Below, piece by piece: positions 51,401-59,505 of a DNA stretch of 64,000 bases. The position numbers and the translations under genes are program-made. Each line of letters begins with the position of its first letter. Within the stretch, counting starts at the first letter, position 1. Origin of the DNA: Actinocatenispora comari (GTDB taxonomy: Bacteria; Actinomycetota; Actinomycetes; Mycobacteriales; Micromonosporaceae); assembly GCF_017312725.1 (NCBI RefSeq), contig NZ_BOPO01000021.1:22211-86210 (forward strand), given 5' to 3'. Under the pieces are notes generated by a model. That model did not search any database, was not told the origin of the DNA, and was given only the letters and a program-made list of their open reading frames with translations.

Positions 51401-51653
51401 AGGTCGACGTGACGCTCTCCAGGTTCGGTACCGCCTGGATGGCGTCCTCGATCGGCGTGGTGACCTGCTCCTCGACCACCTGCGGCGAGGCGCCCTGATC
51501 GGTGATCAGGACCGCGGCGATCGGGAACTCCAGCGACGGCAGCAGCTGCTGCCGCAGTGATGGAATGGAGTACGCCCCGAAGCCGATGATCACCACGGTG
51601 ATCAGGGCGACGAGGCTACGGTTGGCGAGACTGAGCCGGGACAGCAGCCACAT
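48444..51653 (-). CDS. RND-family efflux transporter (AcrB/HAE1-like)
   Basis: A 1069-residue pump with the RND two-fold layout: one helix (LSLANRSLVALITVVIIGFGAY), a large outer loop, six helices, then a repeat of that plan. The proton-relay acidic pair is in IGRVVDDSIVVLENVKRHLG (helix 4). The first outer loop carries a Gly/Gln/Ser/Ala-rich insertion (about residues 270-305, QQGAGPSGSPGQQG). No membrane-fusion or outer-membrane partner is encoded nearby, as expected for a Gram-positive. The ATG at 51653 has GAGGGG upstream. It is divergent from a MarR-type gene, its likely regulator. Confidence 0.93.
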   Translation of the reverse strand: MWLLSRLSLANRSLVALITVVIIGFGAYSIPSLRQQLLPSLEFPIAAVLITDQGASPQVVEEQVTTPIEDAIQAVPNLESVTSTSQSGSATVLAQFEYGTDLDDATNKIEQAVNRIDAQLPDNAQTSVFAGSTDSLPVVTLAASGSLSQQQLGQRLTDTIAPKLRKIDGVKDADVTGVRDQQVTITPDPAKLAKAGLAPTAVITALQGAGARASAGTLTEGDKSLSVQVGGKFDSVQQIKDLYLSPAAAGAGQQGAGPSGSPGQQGTGQSGATGQQGGQQKAAKPVRLGDVASVKVTESAATSLTRTNGKPSLGVSITMKPDGNAVAISEKVRDELSDLKSDLGPGGQLTIVSDQAPYVQKSIKDLFTEGMLGLVFAVLVILIFLLSVRATLVTVVSIPVSVMIALLVMWLKGDTLNLLTLGGLTIAIGRVVDDSIVVLENVKRHLGYGEPKREAVLSGVREVAGAVTSSTLTTVAVFLPIGLVGGMVGELFAPFAITVVVALLASLLVALTITPVLAYWFLKAPKRVSPAEAELARQQALEKERRSPLQRAYVPVIRFATRHRFVTVLIAVVVFVGTLALAPGLKTNLLDSSGQDTLSLSEKMPVGTSLSATSAAAEKIEGVLRRHGDIKSYQATVGSTGFGTGSSNQASFQVTVTEGTDTDKLSDSLRHDIDELSGVGEVTFGDVTGFGASNVQVVVTAPDDATLRTAARQVEGAFKHTGQLRDVESDLSPTNPQVQVTVDHRRAAQYGLTDTAITQLVQQAFQGAPAAKIELNGADRNVIVRTGAAPATMDKLKALPVPTATGTVPLSDVATVKQVNGPVTISHTDRNRSATVSATATSSNTGQVTTDLTKKLDALKLPTGADWSMGGVGSDQSDAFTSLGIALLAAIAIVFIIMVATFRSLLQPLILLVSVPFAATGAIVALLASNTALGVASLIGLLMLIGIVVTNAIVLMDLINQYRRQGMSVSEAVVEGGRRRLRPILMTAAATICALIPMALGLTGEGGFISKPLAIVVIGGLVSSTLLTLLLVPALYTMVEGRREKRRLRREAAEAALDEQREPAAAGAQ

Positions 51654-51820
51654 ACTGGCTTTCCCCTCGTTGTCCGGGGCCGCGGGCGACGCCGGCACGG
51701 CGCGCGGCGTCACCCTGTGCAATCTGACCGCGGTGGTCGCGACGCCACACGGACCCGCCAGTCCGGCGCGCTGCCGCGATCACTAGTACGGTTCAGGGAA
51801 ACAGTTTGGCTGACCCGAAG

Positions 51821-51872
51821 TATCCGGCCGGCACCGGCCCCCGCCCCAACACGGACAGTGGTCCGCCGGATA
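51821..51872. promoter_or_regulatory. Inverted repeat in the RND/MarR divergent promoter region
   Basis: TATCCGGC (51821-51828) and GCCGGATA (51865-51872) form an 8-bp inverted repeat with 36 bp between arms, 22 bp upstream of the MarR start. The region 51654-51894 must hold both promoters. MarR sites are usually more compact, so this is only a candidate operator. Confidence 0.3.
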
Positions 51873-51894
51873 CGAGATTGAGGGGGAGACGGAC

Positions 51895-52482
51895 GTGGCC
51901 ACCGGCGACGAGCTGATCGGCAGGATCCTGGCGGACGGGCAGCGGCTCCAGCAGGCGGCGGCCCGGCTGCGGCCCAGCCCGCTGCTCGACCTCAACCTGA
52001 CGATGCAGCAGCTCAAGGTGCTGATCGCGCTGGCCCGCGGGGCGAGTTCCGGCCAGGCGCTCACCGACGTGCTCGGCGTCCGGCTGGCCACCGTCACCGG
52101 CATCGTCGACCGGCTCGCCGCCCAGCACCTGGTCAGCCGGCGCGAGGATCCGAGCGACCGCCGGGTACGGCTGATCGAGCTCACCACCGCCGGGCGCCGG
52201 CTGCTGGACCGGCTCAACGAGGCCGGCGAGTTCGCCACCCGGCGGTTGCTGGAGCGCCTCGACACCGAGGGCCTGCGTACCGTCGCCGCGGCGATCCGGC
52301 TGCTCTGCGAGGCCGCCGAGGGCGAGGCCACCGACCGCGAGCCGGCGACCAGGGCCGATCGCGAGCACGCCACCGGGGCCGGTCCCGACCCCGAGCACAC
52401 CGCCGCGGACCCAGCCTCGGACCGGGCACCCGGCACCGGAGCCGGCGCCCGGCCGCGGTCCGGAACCGCCGCGACCGGCTGA
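51895..52482 (+). CDS. MarR-family transcriptional regulator
   Basis: A 195-residue dimeric winged-helix regulator. The recognition region is QALTDVLGVRLATVTGIVDRL (about 54-74), and the wing is SRREDPSDRRVRLIELT (about 81-97). About 50 C-terminal residues form a polar, Ala/Thr/Asp/Pro-rich tail not usual for MarR. The GTG is preceded by GGGGGAG. It is divergent from the RND pump by 241 bp, so repression of the pump with relief by small molecules is the expected circuit. Confidence 0.88.
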   Translation: MATGDELIGRILADGQRLQQAAARLRPSPLLDLNLTMQQLKVLIALARGASSGQALTDVLGVRLATVTGIVDRLAAQHLVSRREDPSDRRVRLIELTTAGRRLLDRLNEAGEFATRRLLERLDTEGLRTVAAAIRLLCEAAEGEATDREPATRADREHATGAGPDPEHTAADPASDRAPGTGAGARPRSGTAATG

Positions 52483-52502
52483 GCAGGTACCACCGGGCGC
52501 GA

Positions 52503-52538
52503 AACGGCGGCCGACCCCGGGTGGGGTCGGCCGCCGTT
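52503..52538. terminator. Bidirectional 16-bp hairpin terminator
   Basis: A perfect 16-bp stem (AACGGCGGCCGACCCC 52503-52518, GGGGTCGGCCGCCGTT 52523-52538) with a 4-nt loop sits centrally between the convergent MarR and sigma-factor genes and could end both transcripts. Confidence 0.8.
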
Positions 52539-52556
52539 CGTGGTCGTGGCGAGCGG

Positions 52557-53498
52557 TCAGGCGGCGTCCAGGCCGCCGGCGCCGGCCAGCTCGCGCAGCC
52601 GGTGCAGCGCCTGGATCTCCAGCTGCCGGATCCGCTCCCGGGACAGCGAGAACCGCTGCGCCACCTCGGTGAGCGAGTGCTCCCGCCCGTCGTCCAGCCC
52701 GTACCGGGCGCGGACGATGCCGGCGGACCGGTCGTCCAGGTGGCCGAGCAGCCCGTCCACCCGGTCGCGCTCCATCCCGGCCAGCACCAGGTCCTCCGGG
52801 CTGGGCGAGTCGGTGTCGGCGACCAGGTCGCCGAGGTTCGTGTCGCCGTCGTCGCCGACCGGGGTGTCCAGCGACACCGTGTCCTGCGACCAGCGCTTCA
52901 GTTCGTTGATCCGCTCGACGCTGACGCCGAGCGCCTTCGCCAGCTGCTCCGCCTCCGGCTCCTGGCCCAGCTCACGGGTGAGCTGGCGGGTCATGTTGCG
53001 CATCCGGTTGACGTCCTCGACCAGGTGCACCGGCAGCCGCACGGTGCGCTCCTGCTGCGCGATGGCCCGGCTGATCGCCTGCCGGATCCACCAGGTCGCG
53101 TAGGTGGAGAACTTGAAGCCGCGCTCGTAGTCGAACTTCTCGACCGCGCGCACCAGGCCGGTGTTGCCCTCCTGGATGAGGTCGAGCATCGGCATGCCGC
53201 TGCGCACGTACCGCCGGGCGATGGAGACCACGAGCCGCAGGTTCGCCTTGACGAACTGCTCCTTGGCCCGCTGCCCCTCGACCACCAGCCGGGTCAGCTC
53301 CGCCTTCGACGCGCCGTGCACCGTCTGGCCGGCTTCGAGCAACTTGTCGGCATACAGCCCGGCCTCGACCGCCTTCGCGATCTCGACCTCACCGGCCGCG
53401 TCCAGCAACGGCGTCCTGGAAATTTCGTGCAGGTACACACCGACCAGGTCGCGCTCCTCGGCGACTTTGTCGGTGCGGATACCCGTGTCGTTCGCCAC
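52557..53498 (-). CDS. Group 2 (primary-like) RNA polymerase sigma factor, SigB/HrdA-type
   Basis: A 313-residue sigma70-family factor lacking the long region 1.1 of the housekeeping HrdB/SigA. Region 1.2 starts DLVGVYLHEISRTPLL. Region 2 has DLIQEGNTGLVRAVEKFDY and the -10 recognition helix FSTYATWWIRQAISRAI. Region 3 (LTRELGQEPEAEQLAKALG) is followed by region 4.2 (LTEVAQRFSLSRERIRQLEIQAL). It should recognise -10/-35 elements close to the housekeeping consensus and act in stress or stationary phase. The ATG follows an AGGACGG site. Confidence 0.93.
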   Translation of the reverse strand: MANDTGIRTDKVAEERDLVGVYLHEISRTPLLDAAGEVEIAKAVEAGLYADKLLEAGQTVHGASKAELTRLVVEGQRAKEQFVKANLRLVVSIARRYVRSGMPMLDLIQEGNTGLVRAVEKFDYERGFKFSTYATWWIRQAISRAIAQQERTVRLPVHLVEDVNRMRNMTRQLTRELGQEPEAEQLAKALGVSVERINELKRWSQDTVSLDTPVGDDGDTNLGDLVADTDSPSPEDLVLAGMERDRVDGLLGHLDDRSAGIVRARYGLDDGREHSLTEVAQRFSLSRERIRQLEIQALHRLRELAGAGGLDAA

Positions 53499-53834
53499 GT
53501 TCGCCGTCCTCCCGTTGTGCTGAGCTGCCCGCTGTGCGCCCTGCCACTGCGTACAACGTCCTACCGACCGGGCTGATTCCGAGCTAGGCTGTATGGCCCA
53601 TCACCGCAACCGGCTGCCCCCGCCGCCGATCCGGTAGTCTCCCGGTCCCTTCATGTAACCGTCTTCGCCTGCGGTCAACCCTGGTAGAGACTGGGAGAAA
53701 GCTGAAAACCTCTCCGACGCCCCCACCGCGGCGTCCCGCGCACCACACTGTTGCCAGGCTCGCCGGCCGCTCGCCGGCTCCCTTGATCATCGAGCCCACC
53801 CGCAACACTGGTGAGACGTCCGAGAGGGGCGCGC
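53499..53834. other. Divergent promoter region of sigma factor and acyl-CoA synthetase genes
   Basis: No coding sequence is supported. On the minus strand TTGACC (53674-53679) and TACATG (53653-53658) are spaced by 15 bp, a weak candidate promoter for the sigma gene with a leader of about 150 nt. I see no clear promoter for the plus-strand gene. Confidence 0.3.
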
Positions 53835-55586
53835 ATGGCACACAGTGAGACGACCACCACTCCAACCGGTGACGGCACGGCGTTATTCCGCGCGGCCCGG
53901 GACTTCCTGCTGGAGGTTCGCGAGGACCACGACCGGGCCTACCGCGAGTTCGGCTGGCCGGAGCTCACCGGCTTCAACTGGGCCCGCGACTGGTTCGACG
54001 CGGTACTCACCGCGCAGCACCCGGACCGGATCGCGCTGCGGGTGATCGAGGAGGACGGCAGCGACACCGAGCTGACCTTCGCCGACCTGACCGAACGGTC
54101 CACCCAACTCGCCGCCTGGCTGGCCGCCGAGGGCGTGGCGCGCAACGAACGGGTCATCGTGATGCTCGGCAACCAGATCGAGCTGTGGGAGACGCTGCTC
54201 GCGCTGATGCGGCTGGGCGCGGTGGTCATCCCGGCCACCACCCTGCTCGGCCCGGCCGACCTGCGCGACCGGGTACACCGGGGCGAGGCCCGGCACGCGG
54301 TCGCCCGCTCCGCCGACGCGGCGAAGTTCGCCGACGTGCCCGGGTCGTACACCCGGATCGCGGTCGGCGAACCGGTCGAGGGCTGGCTGCGCCACGCCGA
54401 CGCGTACGGCTACGGTGGCCTGCCGCCGGAGCCGGACACCGCGGCGACCGATCCGCTGCTGCTCTACTTCACCTCCGGCACCACCGCGCAGCCCAAGCTG
54501 GTCGAGCACACTCACCAGAGCTACCCGGTCGGGCACCTGTCGACGATGTACTGGCTCGGGCTGCAGCCCGGCGACGTGCACCTCAACATCTCCTCGCCGG
54601 GGTGGGCCAAGCACGCCTGGAGCAACCTGTTCGCGCCGTGGAACGCCGGCGCCACCGTACTGGTCTACAACTACCAGCGGTTCGACCCGGCCGCGCTGCT
54701 GGACGTGCTGCGCGACGCGGCGGTGACCACGTTCTGCGCGCCGCCGACGGTGTGGCGGATGCTCATCCAGGCCGACCTGTCGGCCGCGCGGCTGAGCCTG
54801 CGCGAGGTGGCCAGCGCCGGTGAGCCGCTCAACCCGGAGGTCATCGAGCAGGTCCGGCGCGCCTGGGGGCTGACCATCCGGGACGGGTACGGCCAGACCG
54901 AGACCACCTGCCAGATCGGCAACCCGCCCGGCGCGCCGCTCAAGCTCGGCTCGATGGGCCGGCCGCTGCCCGGGTACCGGATCACCCTGGTCGACCCGGC
55001 CACCGACACGGTGGTGACCGAGCCCGGGGTGGAGGGCGAGATCTGCATCGACCTGGACCACCGGCCGGTGGCGCTGATGACCGGGTACCGGGACGACCCG
55101 GAGCGCAGCGCCGAGGCGATGCGCGGCGGCCGGTACCACACCGGCGACGTGGCGAGCCGGGACGACGACGGCTACCTGACCTACGTCGGGCGGGCCGACG
55201 ACGTGTTCAAGGCGTCGGACTACAAGATCTCCCCGTTCGAGCTGGAGAGCGTACTGCTGGAGCACCCCGCCGTGGCCGAGGCCGCGGTGGTGCCGGGCCC
55301 GGACCCGGTGCGCCTCGCGGTCCCCAAGGCGTACGTGGTGCTCGCCGCCGGCGTGGCGCCGGACGCGGCGACCGCCCGGGACATCCTGCGTTACGCCCGG
55401 GAACACCTGGCGCCGTACAAGCGGGTACGGCGGTTGGAGTTCGCCGAGCTGCCGAAGACGATCTCCGGCAAGATCCGCCGGGTCGACCTGCGCAACCGCG
55501 AACAGCAGGTGCACGGTGCGGGCACCGACGCCGCGGTGCGCTCGCCCCACGAGTACTGGGAAGAGGACCTCACCGACACCCCGTGA
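53835..55586 (+). CDS. Acyl-CoA synthetase (AMP-binding enzyme)
   Basis: A 583-residue adenylate-forming enzyme that activates a carboxylic acid to its CoA thioester. The P-loop YFTSGTTAQPK is at about 211-221, GYGQTETTC is the A5 motif, and YHTGDVASRDDDGYLTYVGR and ADDVFKASDYKISPFE form the hinge region. The catalytic lysine lies in LPKTISGKIRRVDL near the C-terminus. It resembles medium-chain (ACSM-type) and acetyl/propionyl-type ligases more than long-chain FadD. The ATG at 53835 has GAGGGG six bases upstream. Confidence 0.92.
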   Translation: MAHSETTTTPTGDGTALFRAARDFLLEVREDHDRAYREFGWPELTGFNWARDWFDAVLTAQHPDRIALRVIEEDGSDTELTFADLTERSTQLAAWLAAEGVARNERVIVMLGNQIELWETLLALMRLGAVVIPATTLLGPADLRDRVHRGEARHAVARSADAAKFADVPGSYTRIAVGEPVEGWLRHADAYGYGGLPPEPDTAATDPLLLYFTSGTTAQPKLVEHTHQSYPVGHLSTMYWLGLQPGDVHLNISSPGWAKHAWSNLFAPWNAGATVLVYNYQRFDPAALLDVLRDAAVTTFCAPPTVWRMLIQADLSAARLSLREVASAGEPLNPEVIEQVRRAWGLTIRDGYGQTETTCQIGNPPGAPLKLGSMGRPLPGYRITLVDPATDTVVTEPGVEGEICIDLDHRPVALMTGYRDDPERSAEAMRGGRYHTGDVASRDDDGYLTYVGRADDVFKASDYKISPFELESVLLEHPAVAEAAVVPGPDPVRLAVPKAYVVLAAGVAPDAATARDILRYAREHLAPYKRVRRLEFAELPKTISGKIRRVDLRNREQQVHGAGTDAAVRSPHEYWEEDLTDTP

Positions 55587-55603
55587 GGCGCCGAGCCGCC
55601 GGC

Positions 55604-55625
55604 CCGGGGCGAGTGGGCCCCGGGA
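55604..55625. terminator. Hairpin between convergent acyl-CoA synthetase and lipoprotein genes
   Basis: An 8-bp all-G/C stem (CCCGGGGC 55604-55611, GCCCCGGG 55618-55625) with a 6-nt loop lies 17 bp after one stop and 12 bp before the other. Confidence 0.6.
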
Positions 55626-55637
55626 TCGGCGCGGCGG

Positions 55638-56387
55638 TCAGCCGCCGGCGGTGGGGCCGGAGCCGGACGCCAGCGGGCCGACGGTGATCGCGCCGTGGCC
55701 GCAGACCGGCCCGTACGACCAGGTCGCGTGCGCCGTGCCGGACGCGCCCGGCAACGCCACCTGCAGCCCCTGCGGGGTCGCCTCGCAGTTGCCGGTCTGC
55801 GACTCGCCGGTGGTCGCCACCGCGCCCCAACTGGCCGGCGCGTACATGGTGGCGTGCGCCTTCAGCGACACGGTGCGCGGCCGCTGTGCGGTGTCGTGCA
55901 GCACCGAGGTGGCGATCTTGCCGCCGGAGCCGGACACCAGCTGGAGCCCGACGTAGCCGGACGACTGGCAGCCGCCGCCGGTGTTGGTCAGGATGATCGA
56001 CGCGTGGTGGGTGCCCGCGGCCGCACCGAGCGGCCGTACCGTCGCCTTCAGCTGGCCGGGGCGGCAGCGCTTCGACGCCGGTACCGCTCCGCCGCCGGAG
56101 GCCGCGGTCGACCCGGTGGCGGAACCCTTGCCGCCGCTGCTCGTGCCGCCGGACGAGGTGCCGTCGGAGCCCGACGCGCCGGCGGAGCCGGAACCGGCCG
56201 AGACGTGCAGGCTGCCGCTCGGGGCGGGGCTGCTGCTGCCGTGCGCCGAGTGCCCGGCGGTGCTGCCCGTGCCCGAGCCGGCCGCGTCGTCGTGCGACGA
56301 GCCGCAACCGGCCAGCAGCACGGCGGCCGCCGCGACCGCGCCCAGGGCGAACGCCCGCCCACCCGACCACCAGTGACGAGTACCCAT
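55638..56387 (-). CDS. DUF4232-type lipoprotein
   Basis: A 249-residue exported lipoprotein. The signal ends in a lipobox LLAGC with C28 as the lipidated residue. A Ser/Gly-rich linker (about 30-103) follows. The C-terminal domain (about 108-240, CRPGQLKATVRPLGAAAGTH; ILTNTGGGCQSSGYVGLQL) matches actinobacterial DUF4232 proteins, including their paired cysteines. The function is unknown; such proteins are anchored on the outer face of the membrane. It lies 108 bp after the MurR-like gene on the same strand. Confidence 0.85.
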   Translation of the reverse strand: MGTRHWWSGGRAFALGAVAAAAVLLAGCGSSHDDAAGSGTGSTAGHSAHGSSSPAPSGSLHVSAGSGSAGASGSDGTSSGGTSSGGKGSATGSTAASGGGAVPASKRCRPGQLKATVRPLGAAAGTHHASIILTNTGGGCQSSGYVGLQLVSGSGGKIATSVLHDTAQRPRTVSLKAHATMYAPASWGAVATTGESQTGNCEATPQGLQVALPGASGTAHATWSYGPVCGHGAITVGPLASGSGPTAGG

Positions 56388-56495
56388 CCGTGCCTCCCCG
56401 GTCGTGCCCGAACCGAAGCGAAGTGCCCGTCGATCGTAGGTTCTGTGCTGGTTTTCCGCAGCCCGGCCGGAAATGAACCACTCCGGCGGTCGCGG

Positions 56496-57401
56496 TCAGT
56501 TGCGGCGGCGGCCGGCCGTGGCGCGGCGGGACGCGACCGCCTCGGCGGTGGCCTCCAGGTTGCGCTTGGTGCGGGTCCGGTTCTTCGCCGCGACGCCGAC
56601 GAACAGGCAGTCGACCACGGTCAGCTGGGCCAGCCGGCTCGCCATCGCGCCGGACCGGTACGTGGTCTCCCGCGCCGCGGTGGTCAGCACCACGTCGGCC
56701 ACCTCGGCGATCGGCGAGCGCGGGTAGTTGGTCAGCGCGATCGTGGTGGCACCCTGCTGCCGGGCCTGGTCGAGCACGTCGACGCAGTCGGTGGTGGTAC
56801 CGGTGTGCGAGATGCCGAGCGCGACGTCGCCCTTGCCCAGCAGCGCCGCGCTGGTCAGCGCGGTGTGGGTGTCCGGCCAGTAGAAGGCCGTCCGCCCGAT
56901 GCGGTGCAGCTTCTGCTGGAAGTCGGCGGCCACCGAGCCGCTCGCGCCCACCCCGAACACGTCGACCCGGCCGGCCGCGGACAGCACCGCCACCGCCTGC
57001 TCGCAGGCGGCGACGTCGAGCTGCTCGGCGGTCTCCTCGACCGCCCGGGCATCGTTGAACGAGATCGTCGCGATGATCTGCGCCATGTCCGCGCCGGGCG
57101 GGATGTCACCGCCGACGACCCGGGCGTCCGGCGGTTCGACCCGGCGGGCCGCCTCGGCCGCCAGCCGGATCCGCAACTGCGGGTACCCGCTCATGCCGAC
57201 CGAGCGGCAGAACCGGATCACCGTCGCCTCGGAGGTGCCGGCGGCCGACGCGAGTTCGGTGATGGTCTGCCGCGCGGCGGCGGCGGGATCGGCGATCACC
57301 AGGCGGGCGACTCGCTGTTCGGCCGGCGACAGCGCCGGCAACAGCCCGCTGACGTGCACGATCAGGCCGCCGGGCGCGGCATCGTTGGCAGTCTTGGACA
57401 C
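56496..57401 (-). CDS. MurR/RpiR-family regulator (HTH + SIS)
   Basis: A 301-residue regulator. The N-terminal HTH_6 domain (about 18-95) includes SPAEQRVARLVIADPAAAA, ASAAGTSEATVIRFCRSVG and MSGYPQLRIRLA. The sugar-isomerase (SIS) domain (about 125-265) has VDVFGVGASGSVAADFQ and the phosphosugar loop ISHTGTTTDCVDVL. Such proteins sense amino-sugar phosphates; MurR senses MurNAc-6-phosphate. It lies 122 bp downstream of the NamZ-like gene on the same strand. This recalls the Bacillus MurNAc-recycling cluster, in which MurR, NagZ and NamZ genes are neighbours. Confidence 0.88.
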   Translation of the reverse strand: MSKTANDAAPGGLIVHVSGLLPALSPAEQRVARLVIADPAAAARQTITELASAAGTSEATVIRFCRSVGMSGYPQLRIRLAAEAARRVEPPDARVVGGDIPPGADMAQIIATISFNDARAVEETAEQLDVAACEQAVAVLSAAGRVDVFGVGASGSVAADFQQKLHRIGRTAFYWPDTHTALTSAALLGKGDVALGISHTGTTTDCVDVLDQARQQGATTIALTNYPRSPIAEVADVVLTTAARETTYRSGAMASRLAQLTVVDCLFVGVAAKNRTRTKRNLEATAEAVASRRATAGRRRN

Positions 57402-57523
57402 GGGCGAGGCACCTCGATCTCTCCGACGGGTCGGTCAGCCGGTGCTGGGACCAGTGTCGCAGTCGACGGTTGCGCGGGCTCCGACACCGATGCTGGTACA
57501 CCTCGGCCGGCGCTCAGTAAAAC

Positions 57524-58819
57524 TCATCGTCCGGGACCGGAGTACAGCAGGTAGCGACGACGCCGGGCCCGGAACGCCGACAATTCGCCCGACCAAGCAT
57601 GTATCACATCGGACGCGCCGGCACCGTCGTCGATCATCGTGCGCAGCCGGGTGGAACCGGTCAGCTTGTCGATCCAGTACGGCCGGACCGGGTCGTAGTC
57701 GTCGTAGCGCCAGGCGAACCCGTCGTACTTCTTCGCCTCCACCAGCATGGTCACCGCGGTGGCGATCGGGTCGTACCGCGCCGGGTCGACGATCTCCACC
57801 TCCAGACCGTTGCACAGCGTGTTGGCGTACTTGTTGAACGTCGGCGTGAAGTAGGCCTCGCGGAAGCGCACCCCGGGCAGCTCGGCGGCGTTGAGCCGGT
57901 CGCTCCAGTGGTAGTCCAGGTAGGGGGCGCCGACCAGCTCGAACGGGCGGGTGGTGCCGCGCCCCTCGGCGGCGTTGGTGCCCTCGAACATGCAGGTACC
58001 CGGGTAGACCAGGGCGGAGGTCTGGGTCGGCATGTTCGGGCTGGGCAGCACCCACGGCAGGTAGGTCAGATCGGTACCGAGCTGGTCGGTGCGCCAGTTG
58101 CCGACCTGCACGACCGACAGCTCGACCGACCGGCCGGCGTCGGTCGGCAGGAACTCGCCGTTGTAGAAGCGGGCCAGCTCGCCGGTGGTCATCCCGTGCT
58201 GCTGGACGATCTCCTTCTTGCCCACGCCGGACTCGTAGCCGGCGGTCATCATCGGCCCGTACGCCCGGCCGCCGCACGGGTTCGGCCGGTCCAGCACCAC
58301 GTACCGCAGCCCGACCTTCGCCGCCGCCACCATCGAGTCGTACAGCGTCCAGATGTAGGTGTAGAAGCGGGCGCCGACGTCCTGGATGTCGTAGACGACG
58401 GTGTCGATGCCGGCCTTGCGGAACATGGCCGCCCAGTCGTCCTGGGTGGCGCCATACGCGTCGTAGACGGTCAGGCCGGTCCGCGGGTCGACGCTGGTGC
58501 CCTCGGAGCTGCCGGCCTGCGCCGAGCCGCGGAACCCGTGCTCCGGTCCGAACACCCCGACGATGTCCACGGTGCCGCCCTCGACCATCAGGTCGACCGC
58601 GTGCCGGTACGCCGAGTCGACGCCGGTCGGGTTGGACACCATGCCGACCTTCGCGCCGGCGAGCGCCTTCCAGCCGTCGTCGATCAGGTTCTGCAGGCCG
58701 GTACGGACCTGCCGGTGCCCGCCCGGGTGCGCGGCGGCCGGTGCGGCGCCGGCGCCGATCGAGGTGGCACCGACCGCCACCGTGCCGGCCGCCGCCGACA
58801 GCAACGCGCGTCGTCTCAT
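57524..58819 (-). CDS. namZ: Exported NamZ-like (DUF1343) exo-beta-N-acetylmuramidase
   Basis: A 431-residue protein with a probable Tat signal ([18 protein letters not shown], then GAAPAAAHP). The DUF1343 core has [83 protein letters not shown] and SGPGR-type ends. Bacillus NamZ (YbbC) of this family releases MurNAc from the non-reducing end of peptidoglycan chains. I start at the ATG at 58819, giving the twin-arginine right at the N-terminus; an ATG at 58834 is possible. A near-consensus promoter lies just upstream, which excludes a more distal start. The paired MurR-type gene supports MurNAc turnover. Confidence 0.88.
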   Translation of the reverse strand: MRRRALLSAAAGTVAVGATSIGAGAAPAAAHPGGHRQVRTGLQNLIDDGWKALAGAKVGMVSNPTGVDSAYRHAVDLMVEGGTVDIVGVFGPEHGFRGSAQAGSSEGTSVDPRTGLTVYDAYGATQDDWAAMFRKAGIDTVVYDIQDVGARFYTYIWTLYDSMVAAAKVGLRYVVLDRPNPCGGRAYGPMMTAGYESGVGKKEIVQQHGMTTGELARFYNGEFLPTDAGRSVELSVVQVGNWRTDQLGTDLTYLPWVLPSPNMPTQTSALVYPGTCMFEGTNAAEGRGTTRPFELVGAPYLDYHWSDRLNAAELPGVRFREAYFTPTFNKYANTLCNGLEVEIVDPARYDPIATAVTMLVEAKKYDGFAWRYDDYDPVRPYWIDKLTGSTRLRTMIDDGAGASDVIHAWSGELSAFRARRRRYLLYSGPGR

Positions 58820-58863
58820 CGACCTCACCCACATTCCGCCCGGCCGGCCGGATGCCGACGCCG

Positions 58864-58898
58864 TTTCGGAAATTACAATCGCCATCGGTGCAGGTCAA
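58864..58898 (-). promoter_or_regulatory. Sigma70-type promoter of the NamZ-like gene with overlapping palindrome
   Basis: On the minus strand TTGACC (58893-58898) and TAATTT (58870-58875) are spaced by exactly 17 bp, a near-consensus pair. Transcription would start near 58863, leaving a leader of about 44 nt. A small palindrome TTTC-G-GAAA (58864-58872) overlaps the -10 element and would suit a repressor such as the neighbouring MurR/RpiR protein. Confidence 0.6.
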
Positions 58899-59067
58899 GA
58901 AAATCGCTTTCAGAATCCGGCGCGTCGTACCGCCCGGATCGCCGGGCCCGCCGGTGCAGGTCCACCGCCGGTACCCGAGACGATGCGACAGGCGCCAGGT
59001 CGCGCCGCGGTGGCGATCCCGCCAATTTCGGCCCATCGGGCCGGTTGGCACGCAAAGATCTGTAGAC

Positions 59068-59418
59068 ATGATCGAGGTCAAGCGCGTGTACGACGAATCG
59101 GCCAGCACCGACGGAACCCGCGTGTTGGTCGACCGGCTCTGGCCGCGTGGCGTCGCGAAGGCGGACGCCGACTTCGAATGGGAGAAGGTGGTGGCTCCGT
59201 CCGATGCGCTGCGGATGTGGTACGCCCACATACCCGAACGATTCGAGGAGTTCAGCCGCCGCTACCGCGGCGAGCTGACCGACGCCGAGCGGACGGCGGC
59301 GCTGGAGCGGCTCTCCGGCATCGCCCGGAACGGCACGTTGACCCTGCTCACCGCCACCAAGGACCCCGAGCACAGCCAGGCCGCGGTACTCCAGCAGGTC
59401 ATCGCCGAGCGGGTCTGA
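59068..59418 (+). CDS. DUF488 family protein
   Basis: A 116-residue cytoplasmic protein of the DUF488 family. The characteristic YDES...[14 protein letters not shown] (about 8-29) and the later [15 protein letters not shown] (about 89-103) are clear. The family has no settled function; structural work places it near nucleotide- or ligand-binding folds. The ATG at 59068 fits the family start. A hairpin separates it from orn. Confidence 0.85.
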   Translation: MIEVKRVYDESASTDGTRVLVDRLWPRGVAKADADFEWEKVVAPSDALRMWYAHIPERFEEFSRRYRGELTDAERTAALERLSGIARNGTLTLLTATKDPEHSQAAVLQQVIAERV

Positions 59419-59454
59419 CCGGGACGGTTCGCCGGTCCACGACCCACCGACACG

Positions 59455-59488
59455 CGTCCGAGCCGGGCCGGACGACCCGGCTCGGACG
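59455..59488 (+). terminator. 13-bp hairpin between DUF488 gene and orn
   Basis: A perfect 13-bp stem (CGTCCGAGCCGGG 59455-59467, CCCGGCTCGGACG 59476-59488) with an 8-nt loop lies 36 bp after the DUF488 stop and just before the orn -10 element. It probably terminates the upstream transcript. Confidence 0.6.
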
Positions 59489-59491
59489 GCA

Positions 59492-59505
59492 TAGGGTGTG
59501 CGATG
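59492..59505 (+). promoter_or_regulatory. Probable -10 element for a leaderless orn mRNA
   Basis: TAGGGT (59492-59497) lies seven bases before the GTG start codon of orn at 59505, the spacing expected if transcription starts at the G of GTG. No Shine-Dalgarno sequence is present. Leaderless mRNAs of this form are common in actinobacteria. A -35 element is not evident. Confidence 0.45.

Noticed and set aside
58820..58885. Longer start for the NamZ-like protein at 58885
   Set aside because: It would lie upstream of the predicted transcription start and between the -35 and -10 elements, and it would bury the twin-arginine motif.
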